From: Rubrobacter marinus
GTDB taxonomy: Bacteria; Actinomycetota; Rubrobacteria; Rubrobacterales; Rubrobacteraceae
Assembly: GCF_011492965.1 (NCBI RefSeq)
Contig: NZ_CP045121.1
Location: 2,914,001 to 2,978,000, forward strand
Reading direction: 5' to 3'
DNA length: 64,000 nucleotides
In this document: one piece after another, positions 45,067 to 53,915 of the stretch
Numbering within the stretch: the stretch's first letter is position 1
Layout of the letters: each line of letters starts with the position of its first letter
Translations under genes and position numbers: made by a program
Notes under the pieces: model-generated
The model's database searches: none
Seen by the model: only the letters and a program-made list of their open reading frames with translations
Told to the model about the DNA's origin: nothing

Positions 45067-45456
45067 CTAGGTCACGACGGCCTCGAAGTTGACCGCCACT
45101 CGCGCCTTGTCGCCGTCGAGCGGGAGCGCGAACGGCTCCCCGAGCGCCCGGATGCTCGCGTACTTCGTTTCGTTCACGACGCCGGAGTAGCCCGCGAGGA
45201 GCCCGTAGGCCTGCTCGGCCTTCGCGTGGGCGTTGGGCCAACTCTTGGAGCGGCACACGACCTGGAAGCGGGGGCTCCTCTGGACCGGGGCGGACATTCC
45301 TTTGACGTGTCCGGGCGGGCCGCCCTGGTAGGCGAACAGCACCACGAGCTCGTCGGGGACCTGCACCGTCGAGGTGCTCGCCGGGATCTGGTTCTCGAGG
45401 ACGCGCCACCCGATGTTCCCGGCCTGGAGTATGGCGCGCACGTCGCCGAGGATCAT
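45067..45456 (-). CDS. Tail terminator / minor capsid (Gp17-like) protein
   Basis: 129 residues. Opens with MILGDVRAILQAGNIGWRVL, the helix-strand start of tail terminator proteins, and continues with RFQVVCRSKSWPNAHAKAEQ and a final beta strand ARVAVNFEAVVT. It caps the tail tube and joins it to the head. Overlaps the upstream gene by four bases. Confidence 0.75.
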   Translation of the reverse strand: MILGDVRAILQAGNIGWRVLENQIPASTSTVQVPDELVVLFAYQGGPPGHVKGMSAPVQRSPRFQVVCRSKSWPNAHAKAEQAYGLLAGYSGVVNETKYASIRALGEPFALPLDGDKARVAVNFEAVVT

Positions 45457-45986
45457 GGCATGGCCTCACCCCCCCGCGCTCCATCCCGCTGCGCTGCGAG
45501 CTTTTCCGCCACGGATACGGCCAAGTCGAGAGGCGGCGTATTGCAACCATCCTCAAGCTCAACGAAATAGACGTGCTGGGCGCCCGCGCGTGCGCCCGGA
45601 ACGTTCGCCTCGGCGAGAACAAGCTTGGCGCCGTTGGGGCGGTGCCTAAACACTACGACACTGCTGTAGTTGGAAGCGTGCTCGCTCTCGATCGTGGCCT
45701 GAGAAGGATTCGACCCGTACAAAATCTTGACGATCTCCCCGGCGAGCTCGCGGGAGTTGACGATCTTCACCGGACGGACCGGCTCGACGTACTCCGGCGC
45801 GGGCCTCGTCGCCCCGATCGACTCCAGGAAGCTGGAGGCCGCGCCCTCGGCCACCGATACGGCGTCCTCGGGATGCATGTTCTTGACGGCCGTCGCGTAC
45901 ACCTCGGCGAACACCTCTCCCGCCTGCTCGGGGCCCTTCTCCTCGGGGAGTTCCTGCCCTTCGGGGATGCTTCGACCCTTGACCAT
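45453..45986 (-). CDS. Hypothetical protein inserted between connector genes
   Basis: 177 residues. Glu/Pro-rich N terminus (EGQELPEEKGPEQAG), central SREAVxP-like SRELAGEIVKILYG, and a beta-strand region with SVVVFRHRPNGAKLVLAEAN. Codon use looks a little less GC-extreme than its neighbours. Its position between the HK97-gp10-like and terminator genes, where phages normally have nothing, suggests a later acquisition. Unknown function. Confidence 0.6.
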   Translation of the reverse strand: MVKGRSIPEGQELPEEKGPEQAGEVFAEVYATAVKNMHPEDAVSVAEGAASSFLESIGATRPAPEYVEPVRPVKIVNSRELAGEIVKILYGSNPSQATIESEHASNYSSVVVFRHRPNGAKLVLAEANVPGARAGAQHVYFVELEDGCNTPPLDLAVSVAEKLAAQRDGARGGEAMP

Positions 45987-45988
45987 GC

Positions 45989-46369
45989 TTACCTCCTCTT
46001 CCGCGCCGCTTTTCTCGCCGCGCCCTTGATGTTCTTCGCGTACCTGTCGCGGTTCTCGGCGAACGGGGTCTCAAGGAACTTCGGCCCGCTGCCCGGCTTC
46101 TGCCAGTCGACGTCGGGGTCGAGGTTCTCGTGGACGATCCGGAAGTAGTCCTCCTCGTCCCGGTACCCCACCTCGGCGCCCATGCCCCGGTCCGTGGGTA
46201 CGTCGTACTGGGCGCTCACGAGCCTGGTGGTGTCCACGGGACAAACGCGGGCGGATGCGATAGCAAGGTGCTCGCGGGAGGCCTTCACCTCTCCCCTAAC
46301 GGCGGCCGGTATCCCCTTCTCCATCCGCTCGAGGCGGCGTGTGAGCTTCTTGGCGCCGACGAGCCTCAC
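45989..46369 (-). CDS. HK97 gp10-like head–tail joining protein
   Basis: 126 residues. Family pattern: basic helical start MRLVGAKKLTRRLERMEKGI, SARVCPVDTTRLVSAQYD (the VdTG-like turn), YFRIVHENLD, and PKFLETPFAENRDRYAKNI at the end with a poly-basic tail. Located between head closure and tail terminator genes as expected. Confidence 0.85.
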   Translation of the reverse strand: MRLVGAKKLTRRLERMEKGIPAAVRGEVKASREHLAIASARVCPVDTTRLVSAQYDVPTDRGMGAEVGYRDEEDYFRIVHENLDPDVDWQKPGSGPKFLETPFAENRDRYAKNIKGAARKAARKRR

Positions 46370-46381
46370 CCCGTACCTCCT

Positions 46382-46687
46382 TCACAGCTCCACCCGGTAG
46401 CCGATCGTCTTGCCCCGCTTGTTCACGATTGCCTCGACGCCCTCGACCGGCGCGTCGTCCACCAGGTCGCGCACGGCCACCTCGTCGCTCATCAGCAGCT
46501 TCGTGCGGTTCGGGACCTCCACGCCGAGCTCGTTGACGGTGCTGCCGAAGCCGGGCACCTTGCGGACTTTCACGGCGAGCGGCGGCTGCTCGATCGGGGG
46601 GGAGTAGACGGGCTCGCCGTTGTCGTCGAAGTCGACGTAGCGCCGCAAGGTCGCCGTCTGCTTTAGGTGCCGCTTCAAGCCGGGCAT
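46382..46687 (-). CDS. Head closure protein (SPP1 gp16-like)
   Basis: 101 residues. Short beta-barrel pattern: LKQTATLRRYVDFDDNGEPV, PPLAVKVRKVPGF, KLLMSDEVAVRDLVDD and final KRGKTIGYRVEL. The stop/start with the upstream gene overlap by one base. Family recognition is by size, beta pattern and order. Confidence 0.72.
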   Translation of the reverse strand: MPGLKRHLKQTATLRRYVDFDDNGEPVYSPPIEQPPLAVKVRKVPGFGSTVNELGVEVPNRTKLLMSDEVAVRDLVDDAPVEGVEAIVNKRGKTIGYRVEL

Positions 46688-47091
46688 CAGAACAGGGGTT
46701 CGGGAGCGATGTTGTGGACCGTCGCGCCGCCGCCCGTGCCGTCGGGGCGGGGCGTAGCCTCTTCCCCGACGTAGTAGGAACCCATCGCGCTCGCCACCAT
46801 GCGCTGGATGGCGTCGAGCCCCGCGTAAGAGTCGGTGGAGACCCCGGAGAGGCCAGAGGACTTCAGCACGCCGCCCTCGGTGGCGATCATGAACTGGATG
46901 ACCGCGACTTCGGCGTCGCGGGCCGCCTCCGGGTACTCGTCGTCGGCAAGATCGGGGGGCGGGGCGAGGCGCCTCACCGTGCGGTGGGCGTAGCGCAGGA
47001 GCCTATCCTGCGTGGGCTCCGGGAGGTCGGCGAAGTCCTCGAGGTCGTTCTCGACGAGGCCGTTGTCCAGCCCGCTCGGGTTCTCCCTCAT
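46687..47091 (-). CDS. Head–tail connector (gp15/gp6-like)
   Basis: 134 residues, mostly helical: DFADLPEPTQDRLLRYAHRT, EAARDAEVAVIQFMIATEGG, DAIQRMVASAMGSYYVG, a layout typical of connector ring proteins that sit under the portal. Overlaps the upstream zinc-finger gene by four bases. Confidence 0.72.
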   Translation of the reverse strand: MRENPSGLDNGLVENDLEDFADLPEPTQDRLLRYAHRTVRRLAPPPDLADDEYPEAARDAEVAVIQFMIATEGGVLKSSGLSGVSTDSYAGLDAIQRMVASAMGSYYVGEEATPRPDGTGGGATVHNIAPEPLF

Positions 47092-47366
47092 CGGGTCTCC
47101 TCCTTCTCTTCGGTCGCGGCCCTCCAGCGTTCAAGGTGGGTCAGGTGCCAGAGAGAGCAGCCCGGGCACTCGTACGCCCTCTGGGGCACCTCCTGGCCGG
47201 GCGCCGCCAGGTCCTGCGCCTTGATCATCGCGAGCTCGGCCGCCTTGGGCGAGCGGTACGGGGTCTTCTCGGGCGTGTCCGGGCAGGGCGCTCGCGACGG
47301 CCCGGCAGCCCCCCCGGGGCCGCGCGAACGGCGGCCCCGCTTGGGGCGCTGCGGCTTGCGGACCAT
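47088..47366 (-). CDS. Small zinc-finger-like protein of the head–tail region
   Basis: 92 residues. Basic disordered N terminus, then a conserved block SPKAAELAMIKAQDLAAP and YECPGCSLWHLTHLERW with CxxC and HxxH, a probable zinc knuckle. Similar small proteins are common between head and tail genes in actinophages; function unknown. Confidence 0.65.
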   Translation of the reverse strand: MVRKPQRPKRGRRSRGPGGAAGPSRAPCPDTPEKTPYRSPKAAELAMIKAQDLAAPGQEVPQRAYECPGCSLWHLTHLERWRAATEEKEETR

Positions 47367-47385
47367 CGCGGCGCACGCGGGCGGG

Positions 47386-47763
47386 CTAGAGCGCCAGGTG
47401 CGCCCGGATCTTCCCGACGGTGGCCTCGCCGATGCCGTTGATGCTCAGCAAGGTGGCGTTCTCGGCCGCGCGCACCTTCGCGTCCGAGTCGTAGCCGTTC
47501 GCCAGGAGCGCCGAGCGCCCGGCGTCCTCGGGGATCGTGAACGCCGGGTCGGGGGGCGTCCCGGACGGGGTGCCGGTCGAGACCGCGGCGGAGCCGCCGG
47601 ACGGCGCCCTGCCCTGCCCGGGCAAGAGGCGTATCGCCTGGCGCGAGAGGTAGGGCGCGGCCTCCTCGGCGGTGAGGTCGATGACCCCCTCGCTCATCCG
47701 GCCGCGCTCCTCGTCCGGGTAGATCGTGTGCAGTATCTCGTACTGCAGGGTCGGTTCGGTCAC
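47386..47763 (-). CDS. Head-region protein with C-terminal helix-hairpin-helix
   Basis: 125 residues. N-terminal beta strand part (YEILHTIYPDEERGRMSEGV), a low-complexity Gly/Ser/Pro linker, and a C-terminal helix-hairpin-helix (LLSINGIGEATVGKIRAHL) as in DNA-binding or Rho-N/SAP-like tails. Placed just after the major capsid gene. It may contact DNA at the portal or be a minor head protein. Confidence 0.62.
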   Translation of the reverse strand: MTEPTLQYEILHTIYPDEERGRMSEGVIDLTAEEAAPYLSRQAIRLLPGQGRAPSGGSAAVSTGTPSGTPPDPAFTIPEDAGRSALLANGYDSDAKVRAAENATLLSINGIGEATVGKIRAHLAL

Positions 47764-47824
47764 GGGATGACCACCTCCTACGGGTTAGGGGTTGTGCGGG
47801 GCGTGGGCGGGGAAAGCCGGCGCT

Positions 47825-48826
47825 TTAGGAGATGGCCTCGCGGAACACGTAGCCGCAACCCGGGTCCACGATGCGGATCTTCTCCTCGTACTTGACGCGG
47901 CGGATGTGCGTCTCGGTGTTCTGGTCGTACCAGGCGGTCACCGGCATGGACTGGTCCTGCCCCTGCACCGGCGCCGGGGTGGCGGCCTCGTTATTGGTGC
48001 GGCCGTACTGGAAGGTGTACGCGAGGGACTGCTGGTACTTGGTGCGCTGGTCGGGCGCGGCGGGGTTGACGTAGGCGAAGACCACGTCTTTGCCCCACAC
48101 GTCGGCGAACTCGGGGGCTTGGTGGGTGCCCATGTTGTACTTCATTGACGCGGTGATCACGTTCTCGACGCGGAAGACGCGCTTGATCAGTTCGATGTCG
48201 ACGAACTTGCGCTCGTCGCCCCCGAGGAACGCCTTCACGGAAGGGCTCCACAGGACGATGTCGTCCACCTCGTAGGGCAGAAGGACCGTGTTCATGATCA
48301 TGCCCGAGCGGCGGTTGATCTGGTTTCGGGCGAACCGCGCGTACGCCGGGATGTCCGTGCCGGCCTGGTCGAAGCGCACCGCCGCCCCCAGGACCTCGCC
48401 CGGGACCTCGTTGGAGCGCAGCCTGTCGCCGGCGCGCTTCTCGCGCCTCAGCTGCAGGCGGTCGGAGGTCGAGATCACGCCGTCGCGCTCCATGTTGAAG
48501 AGCGCGGCGTTGCCGATCCTCTCCCCCATGCGCTCGTACTTCTGGCGCTCCTTCTCCTCGTACTCGAAGTCGAGGGCGTGCTCCTCCATGTCGTAGGGCA
48601 TCATCGTGTACCCGAAGTCCACGGCGTTCGCCTTGGTGCGGGGCGCCCTCAGCGTGTCCTCTTCGAGGTCGAAGGCCTCCAGGCCCCACTTCGGGAACTG
48701 CCCCTCGCGGTCGTCGACCAGGATCACGGGCGCGAGCTGGCGGTTCACCGCCTGGTTGTTCTTGTGCTGGATGACGATGTTGCTGAGGATCGGGTCGGCC
48801 GGCTGTATCTCGTTGTAGGTGGGCAC
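47825..48826 (-). CDS. Major capsid protein
   Basis: 333 residues from GTG 48826, with AGGAGG upstream. Large, beta-rich and well conserved-looking: NKQ-like NNQAVNRQLAPVILVDDREG, an E-loop region KANAVDFGYTMMPYDMEEHA, spine helix EEKERQKYERMGERIGNAAL, and the P-domain-type segment PYEVDDIVLWSPSVKAFLGG. Position after the S49 protease/scaffold and decoration genes identifies it as the HK97-fold capsid subunit. No N-terminal delta domain is evident, in line with a separate scaffold. Confidence 0.88.
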   Translation of the reverse strand: MPTYNEIQPADPILSNIVIQHKNNQAVNRQLAPVILVDDREGQFPKWGLEAFDLEEDTLRAPRTKANAVDFGYTMMPYDMEEHALDFEYEEKERQKYERMGERIGNAALFNMERDGVISTSDRLQLRREKRAGDRLRSNEVPGEVLGAAVRFDQAGTDIPAYARFARNQINRRSGMIMNTVLLPYEVDDIVLWSPSVKAFLGGDERKFVDIELIKRVFRVENVITASMKYNMGTHQAPEFADVWGKDVVFAYVNPAAPDQRTKYQQSLAYTFQYGRTNNEAATPAPVQGQDQSMPVTAWYDQNTETHIRRVKYEEKIRIVDPGCGYVFREAIS

Positions 48827-48897
48827 GTCCCTCCTTTCTGCTGGGGTTGGGTTTGAGAGCCCCGGCTCGGCGAGCGCCGAGGCGGGCGCCGAGGCGC

Positions 48898-49317
48898 TTA
48901 GACGACTATCTGCTCGCCGAAGCGCCGGCAGTCCACCATGACCCGCTGGCCCTTGCGGGTCCCCGCGCTCTTGGTGATGCCCACGAGGTTGACGACCGTT
49001 CCGACCGCCTCGTTCACCGGCTTGATCATGCCGCGGTCGTTCGGGTTGCCGCCGTCGGCGGCGACGTTGACGCGGGTGTTGACGGGGATGGGCTGGGAGA
49101 TCTCGATCTCCGGGAAGCCGTACTGGCTGAGGGCGACGGCCTTGCCGTCCTCGGCGGAGTCGAACGTGACCCCGAAGAGGTTGCCCGCGTTCGCCCCGGG
49201 CGCGTTCTTGGCCTCGCCCACGGCGTCCCCGTACACGAGGACCCTCTTCGCCTTGCACCCTTCCGCCCCGCGGAACTCCGCGGACTTGCGGGAGATCCCC
49301 TGAGTGTTGTACGCCAC
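48898..49317 (-). CDS. Capsid decoration protein (DUF2190-like)
   Basis: 139 residues. Strand-rich, glycine-rich: KAKRVLVYGDAVGEAKNAPG, NLFGVTFDSAEDGKAVALSQ, NVAADGGNPNDRGMI and a final KGQRVMVDCRR. This is the pattern of DUF2190 capsid-cement proteins, and its place directly before the capsid gene agrees. Confidence 0.8.
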   Translation of the reverse strand: MAYNTQGISRKSAEFRGAEGCKAKRVLVYGDAVGEAKNAPGANAGNLFGVTFDSAEDGKAVALSQYGFPEIEISQPIPVNTRVNVAADGGNPNDRGMIKPVNEAVGTVVNLVGITKSAGTRKGQRVMVDCRRFGEQIVV

Positions 49318-49320
49318 GGC

Positions 49321-50037
49321 TTACGCCCCCTTCCTGATCTCGCCGGCGGCCGCGAGCTCGCTCGCCACGGCCCCGTAGCTCTCCTTACCGAGGCCCCGTG
49401 CCTCGAGCGTCGCCTCGACGCGCTCGTGGTCGGTCATCCCCTCGAAGCCCCTGCCCTCCTCGACGCCCTCCTCGCCGAACCGCACCGCGCCCTTGGAGGC
49501 GTCGAGGGTGGAGCGCCACCTCGCGGCCCGCTCCTGCGCGGGCGCGTTCTCTGGCTCCATCGCGGCCTCCAGGAGGTCCGGCTTCGCCGAGGCGGTCAGG
49601 CGGGGCTCCACGCCCCGGAGGTGCGCGGCGGCTATCTCGGCTTCGACCTCCTTATCGGCCAGCCGGCGGACCAGCTCCGCCTTCTCGCTCTCGAGAGCGG
49701 CCAGCTGCCCCCGGTACTCCTCCACCTGGGCGCGCAGGTACTCGACCTCCTCCGCGCTCGGGCTACCGGCGTCGGCCTCGGCCCCGCCCCCGTTCGTCTG
49801 CTGCGTCGTTTCGGTCATGTCCTCCCTCGTTCCGTCGTTTGCTTCCGCCCCTTCGTCCTCCGCTCGCGCGGACGCGGTTGGCTGCGCCGACCCCCGGCTT
49901 TCCGTAGCCGGGGGGTCCTCGCCGACGAAGAACTTGCGCATGTGGGCCATGAAGCCCGTCTCGCGCCTCTCGTCGCCGGCCGGAGCATCGGTATGCTCCG
50001 GCCCTTCCGCGGCCGTCTGGATGCCGTTCTCGCTCAT
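49321..50037 (-). CDS. Nested scaffold start within the protease–scaffold gene (Nu3-like)
   Basis: ATG 50037 (MSENGIQTAAEG) begins exactly where the protease domain ends. AGAGGAGG lies about 10-16 bases upstream, a ribosome site in the middle of the gene. The 238-residue product would be an acidic scaffold with a coiled coil (about 130-185) and a short basic C terminus that can bind capsid. Coordinates are in frame with the parent gene. Evidence is positional; protein-level proof is not available here. Confidence 0.65.
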   Translation of the reverse strand: MSENGIQTAAEGPEHTDAPAGDERRETGFMAHMRKFFVGEDPPATESRGSAQPTASARAEDEGAEANDGTREDMTETTQQTNGGGAEADAGSPSAEEVEYLRAQVEEYRGQLAALESEKAELVRRLADKEVEAEIAAAHLRGVEPRLTASAKPDLLEAAMEPENAPAQERAARWRSTLDASKGAVRFGEEGVEEGRGFEGMTDHERVEATLEARGLGKESYGAVASELAAAGEIRKGA

Positions 50038-50988
50038 GCGTGTCGCTGCCTCCTCTGGGTTGTGGGTGACGATCTTCGTTGGGCGCGCGGCCAGCGCCCG
50101 GCTCGAGGCGGCCGGCAGGAGGGCGCGACCGCCCTCGGCGACCCCTGCTCCTTCCTGCAGCCTGCCCACCACCTCGCCCTCGGAGCCCAAGGCGTCCACC
50201 ATGCCGGCCGCCAGCGCCCGTTTGCCGGTCATGACGAAGCCCTGCCCGAAGTCCTGCTCGACCTTCTCGAACGAGACTCCGCGCGCGTCGGCGACGAACC
50301 GGATGAACTGGTCCCCCATGTCGTCAATCCACTCCTGGATCGCCGAGCGCCCGGCCGCGGTGTTGGGGTCGGGTCGCTTGTTGGGGCTGCGGGCGTTGAC
50401 GAACTCCAGGTACGGGCTCTTGCCGGCCGCCTGGGGGTTGAAGACCCGCACCACCGTCCCGATGCTTCCGACGGAAGCGGTGGTCTCCGCGGTGATCCTC
50501 CCGGTTGCGGACGCGAGGTAGTAGCCCGCGCTCGCGCACATGCCGTCGCAGAAGGCCTCTATGCGCTTGGCGCCCTCGTCCCGCTTCTCCCGGATCAGGG
50601 AGGCGAGCTCGTTGATCCCGTAGGCCTCGCCGCCGGGGGTGTCGAAGACGAACAGGATCGAATGCACCGACGCGTCGTTGTAGGCGGCGACGAAGTCCTT
50701 GGCGATGGTCTCCGTGGAGACGCCGCCGGAGACCTCGGTGAAGAGGTTTGCGCGCCGGACGATGGTCCCCTCCACGGGGATGCGAGCGACGCCGTCCTTG
50801 TTGGTCACCGTGCGGGTGTTGTCCAGGGGGCGGCCCACGGCCTGCTCCACCGCCCGCACGTCGAGCTTCTCGCCGGAAGCGACGCGGTCGAGGTAGCGCA
50901 GGAAGATCGAGTGCAAGAACTCGACGTGCCCGGGGTCGCACAACCACGGCGAGTTCGCCAGCTTCTCCACGAATCTGAGTCCGTTCAA
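49321..50988 (-). CDS. S49-family capsid maturation protease fused in frame to scaffold
   Basis: 555 residues from TTG 50988, which overlaps the portal stop (TTGA) and has AGGAGG upstream. N-terminal ClpP/SppA-type protease: VFDTPGGEAYGINELASLIR, nucleophile Ser153 in CDGMCASAGYYLAS, and Lys204 at the spacing of the SppA Ser/Lys dyad. From about residue 318 it becomes an acidic, coiled-coil scaffold (EVEYLRAQVEEYRGQLAALE). An internal ATG at 50037 can produce the scaffold alone (see nested feature), as in lambda C/Nu3. Confidence 0.88.
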   Translation of the reverse strand: MNGLRFVEKLANSPWLCDPGHVEFLHSIFLRYLDRVASGEKLDVRAVEQAVGRPLDNTRTVTNKDGVARIPVEGTIVRRANLFTEVSGGVSTETIAKDFVAAYNDASVHSILFVFDTPGGEAYGINELASLIREKRDEGAKRIEAFCDGMCASAGYYLASATGRITAETTASVGSIGTVVRVFNPQAAGKSPYLEFVNARSPNKRPDPNTAAGRSAIQEWIDDMGDQFIRFVADARGVSFEKVEQDFGQGFVMTGKRALAAGMVDALGSEGEVVGRLQEGAGVAEGGRALLPAASSRALAARPTKIVTHNPEEAATRMSENGIQTAAEGPEHTDAPAGDERRETGFMAHMRKFFVGEDPPATESRGSAQPTASARAEDEGAEANDGTREDMTETTQQTNGGGAEADAGSPSAEEVEYLRAQVEEYRGQLAALESEKAELVRRLADKEVEAEIAAAHLRGVEPRLTASAKPDLLEAAMEPENAPAQERAARWRSTLDASKGAVRFGEEGVEEGRGFEGMTDHERVEATLEARGLGKESYGAVASELAAAGEIRKGA

Positions 50989-52241
50989 GGCGCCGCGTCC
51001 TCCTCTTCTTCCGCCCGATCGGCGGCTCTCGGTTGTTCGGTCTCCTCGTCGGCGCCTTCGGGCTTCTCGATGCCCATCTGCCTGGCGTACGCCTCCGTCA
51101 GAGCCTCCCGGAACCAGGGGGGCAGGTTGCTTAAGTGCTTCTCGGCCGCGCCCCTCACGCGCTCCTTGGGCTCCTCGGCGATGTCTTCGCACTCGACGGT
51201 GGGGACGGCCGCCCCCGGCCCGTAGTAGACGTCGCAGATCGCCTTGGGCAGCGCTCCCGCCGCCTCCTCCATCTCGGCGATGCGCCCCTCGGTCACGTTG
51301 TTCAGGAGGCGGTACTGGACGTCGGATGCGTTGTAGGACCCCGAGTTGCCCTCCTGGGCGTAGGCGAGCCACTGCACGAGCGTCGAGACGGCCATCTCGA
51401 AGTTCAGGTCCGTGATCGCCTGGCGGAACGTGACGCCGGGGTTGGAGACGGCGAGGCGGGCCAGCTCGTCCTCGGGGTCGATGATCACCGTGGAGCCGCT
51501 CCTGGAGTCCCTGGCGGCCTGCTCGAAGGCGGTCCGCTTCTCGCCGGTGGCCTTCGTCTTGCCGACGGTCGAAGGGCCGCCGTGCTGCTCGAGGTTCTTG
51601 TAGCGGTAGAACGAGACCTTGCCCTTGACGGTGAAGTAGTGGTAGGCGGTGTCGAACGCGCTCTTCCCGGTCGTGGGGTTGACGGTCGAGTCGTGGGCGT
51701 AGACGAACGCCTTGCGCTTCTCGATCAGGAACGTCTCGTTCACGGTCCGGCCCTCGGCGAATGCGCGCTGCTTGAAGCCGACCACGCGGTTGTTGCGGTC
51801 GCGCTCGGGGGTGCAGGTCTCCACGGGGCGGAAGGCGACGTCGCGGATGTAGGGCAGGTTGTCCTCGTCGAGGTCCCACACGATCTCCGCGTAGGCGACG
51901 CCCTCGCCGATCGCCTGGCACATCCCGGCGACGATCCTGCGCATGATCGGGTCGAGCATCCGCCGGCAGAGGTCGGCCTCGCCCGTGTCCCCGTCCGCCT
52001 CCACCACCGACCACTTCGGCGCCCGGATCGGCCAGGTGAGGGCGCTGAGCATCGCTTCGGCCCAGCCGTCCCGGCCGAACATGGTCTTGAGCTCGGCCGG
52101 GGTGGGCTTGCGCTTCTTGCCGAGGAGGTCCCCGATCCTTATGACCTCGTCGCCCCACGCGTAGGAGGTGCCCTTCTCCCCGGTCGCGGGGGCGTTGGCC
52201 TTGCCGTTCTCGGAAGCGGTGCCGTTGCGAGAAGCGCCCAC
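50985..52241 (-). CDS. Portal protein (Mu gp29/DUF935-like)
   Basis: 418 residues from a GTG immediately after the terminase stop. Features of the DUF935 portal group: LTWPIRAPKWSVVEADGDTG, AIGEGVAYAEIVWDLDEDNL, HYFTVKGKVSFYRYKNLEQH, DLNFEMAVSTLVQWLAYAQE. The acidic C terminus may contact scaffold. It forms the dodecameric ring at the packaging vertex. Confidence 0.88.
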   Translation of the reverse strand: MGASRNGTASENGKANAPATGEKGTSYAWGDEVIRIGDLLGKKRKPTPAELKTMFGRDGWAEAMLSALTWPIRAPKWSVVEADGDTGEADLCRRMLDPIMRRIVAGMCQAIGEGVAYAEIVWDLDEDNLPYIRDVAFRPVETCTPERDRNNRVVGFKQRAFAEGRTVNETFLIEKRKAFVYAHDSTVNPTTGKSAFDTAYHYFTVKGKVSFYRYKNLEQHGGPSTVGKTKATGEKRTAFEQAARDSRSGSTVIIDPEDELARLAVSNPGVTFRQAITDLNFEMAVSTLVQWLAYAQEGNSGSYNASDVQYRLLNNVTEGRIAEMEEAAGALPKAICDVYYGPGAAVPTVECEDIAEEPKERVRGAAEKHLSNLPPWFREALTEAYARQMGIEKPEGADEETEQPRAADRAEEEEDAAP

Positions 52242-53915
52242 CTAGAACCCCCCGCCAATGGAGCCGAAGCCGGCGTTCTCCATCGAGCCGAACGAGGAGT
52301 CCGAGTGTGAGGTCGCCGGAGCCGCGCTCCCGGTGTCGAGGTCGTGCCACGCCCAGTACGCCGCGTCGGCGAGGTCGAGGGGCTTGGTCTTCGGGAACCG
52401 CTTGAGGGCCCGCTCGAGGACCGCGTGGGTGCCGATGACGTGCACGAAGCGCCCCCTCTCGTAGTCGACCAGCATCAGACCGCCCCTGTGCGCCTTCGAG
52501 CCGTGCCCCGCCCCGGCCTTCTCCGAGCGGAACGCCGGGAGGTCGCGCTCGGCCACCCGGCCCTCCTCGACGAGCTCGCGGCAAGCCTCGTCGTAGGCCG
52601 TGCGCCACAGGTCGCCGCCCTGGTCGGTCTCCACGCCGACGGTGTCCGCCCCGAGCTCGACCGCCTTGAGGATGGCGCGGCGGAGGACGTCCTTCGGGCT
52701 CGTGCGCTCCTCCCACGAGAAGAAGCGGTAGATCGTCCCGTCGGAGGCCAGCCCGTCGGCCTGGATGCCGTGCGCGTCGGACGCCTTGGTGTCCGTGACG
52801 GCCGGGTCCACCCAGACCACGACGCGCTCCAGGGCGGCCCAGGGCACCTCGTTCCAGCGGCAACGCCGGAACTCGACGTGGTCGTACATGCCGCCGGGCG
52901 GGGCCGACACCTCGTGCTGGCGCTCCTGGAGGAAGGCGCTTATCCCCTCGGTGTCGACGATCCGCTGGCAGGCGGCGAGGTCCATGCCCTGCCACGTGGC
53001 CCGCCCGCCCGTTATCACGTAGCGCGTGCGGTCCTCGAAGCCGCCCGGCGCCCCCGGCGCGACCGGCTCGTACTCGAGGTCCTCCACCGCGGGCACCGGC
53101 CCGTCCGTCACCCTGTCGGCCAGGAAGTCGGGCTCCGTGTTCGGCGGCCCGAGGCCGAACAGGAGGGAGAACACCGAGCCGGGGTGGACCATGTTCTGCC
53201 CCCCGATCACGGCAACGTCCACCGCGCCGGCGGGCAGGATCCTGTTCTTGAGGGCCAGGAGCTTCTTCACGACGGCGGCCGGCGAGTCCGCCTGGTCGTC
53301 GAGGTCGTCGAGGATGATCAGGCCGGGGCGGTGGATCTTGAACTTCTTGCCGCGGGCGCTCGCCGTGTCGAGCCCGATGGCGTCCACGGTGAAGCCCGAG
53401 GCGGTCGAGAGGCGGTTGCGGTTCCAGCCTTCCGAGTGGCCGTACTTGCCGACCGCCCGAGCAGAGAGCTCCGGGTAGTACCTCGCGATGCCGTCGGAGT
53501 TGGCGAGCATGTCCTTGACGTTGGTGACGTGGTCGTTGGCCTGGTCCTGCAGGCCGCACACGTACAGGACGTAGGGCCGGATCCTGCGCGCCCCGATCGC
53601 CGCGCACGCCATCTCCATGCTCGTCGACTTCGCGTGACCCCGCGGCCAGCCCCACAGCGAGGGCTGGGGTTTGACGCCGGGCCGGATCGCCCACACCCTG
53701 TCCCAGAACCTCGTCTGGTGCGGGGCGAACGGCACGGGCTCCCCGCGCTCGTCGGAGACGTGGCCGGGGAACATCGCCCTGATCCACCTCGCCCAGTCCT
53801 GCTCCAGGCGCGTCCTGCTCTGCTCATCGGCCTCGGACGGGGGCAAGAGCCCCTCCGCCGCCTCCAGAAACATCCTGGTGAACAAGTCGCGCGATTCCGG
53901 AGCTGATCGCAGCAA
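52242..53915 (-). CDS. Terminase large subunit
   Basis: 557 residues from TTG 53915. ATPase: Walker A WGWPRGHAKS (Lys96), Walker B LIILDDLDDQ followed by an Asp-rich coupling motif. Nuclease: VVVWVDPAVTDTKASDA (first Asp), TVGVETDQGG, and C-terminal LADAAYWAWHDLDTG (last Asp). It overlaps the small subunit gene by 92 bases in another frame. Motif order is complete, so it should be active. It cuts and pumps the phage DNA. Confidence 0.93.
   Translation of the reverse strand: MLRSAPESRDLFTRMFLEAAEGLLPPSEADEQSRTRLEQDWARWIRAMFPGHVSDERGEPVPFAPHQTRFWDRVWAIRPGVKPQPSLWGWPRGHAKSTSMEMACAAIGARRIRPYVLYVCGLQDQANDHVTNVKDMLANSDGIARYYPELSARAVGKYGHSEGWNRNRLSTASGFTVDAIGLDTASARGKKFKIHRPGLIILDDLDDQADSPAAVVKKLLALKNRILPAGAVDVAVIGGQNMVHPGSVFSLLFGLGPPNTEPDFLADRVTDGPVPAVEDLEYEPVAPGAPGGFEDRTRYVITGGRATWQGMDLAACQRIVDTEGISAFLQERQHEVSAPPGGMYDHVEFRRCRWNEVPWAALERVVVWVDPAVTDTKASDAHGIQADGLASDGTIYRFFSWEERTSPKDVLRRAILKAVELGADTVGVETDQGGDLWRTAYDEACRELVEEGRVAERDLPAFRSEKAGAGHGSKAHRGGLMLVDYERGRFVHVIGTHAVLERALKRFPKTKPLDLADAAYWAWHDLDTGSAAPATSHSDSSFGSMENAGFGSIGGGF

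Noticed and set aside
51135..53906. Long plus-strand frames opposite portal and terminase
   Set aside because: Antisense frames kept open by GC bias; no ribosome site, no domain, and the minus-strand genes are firmly identified.
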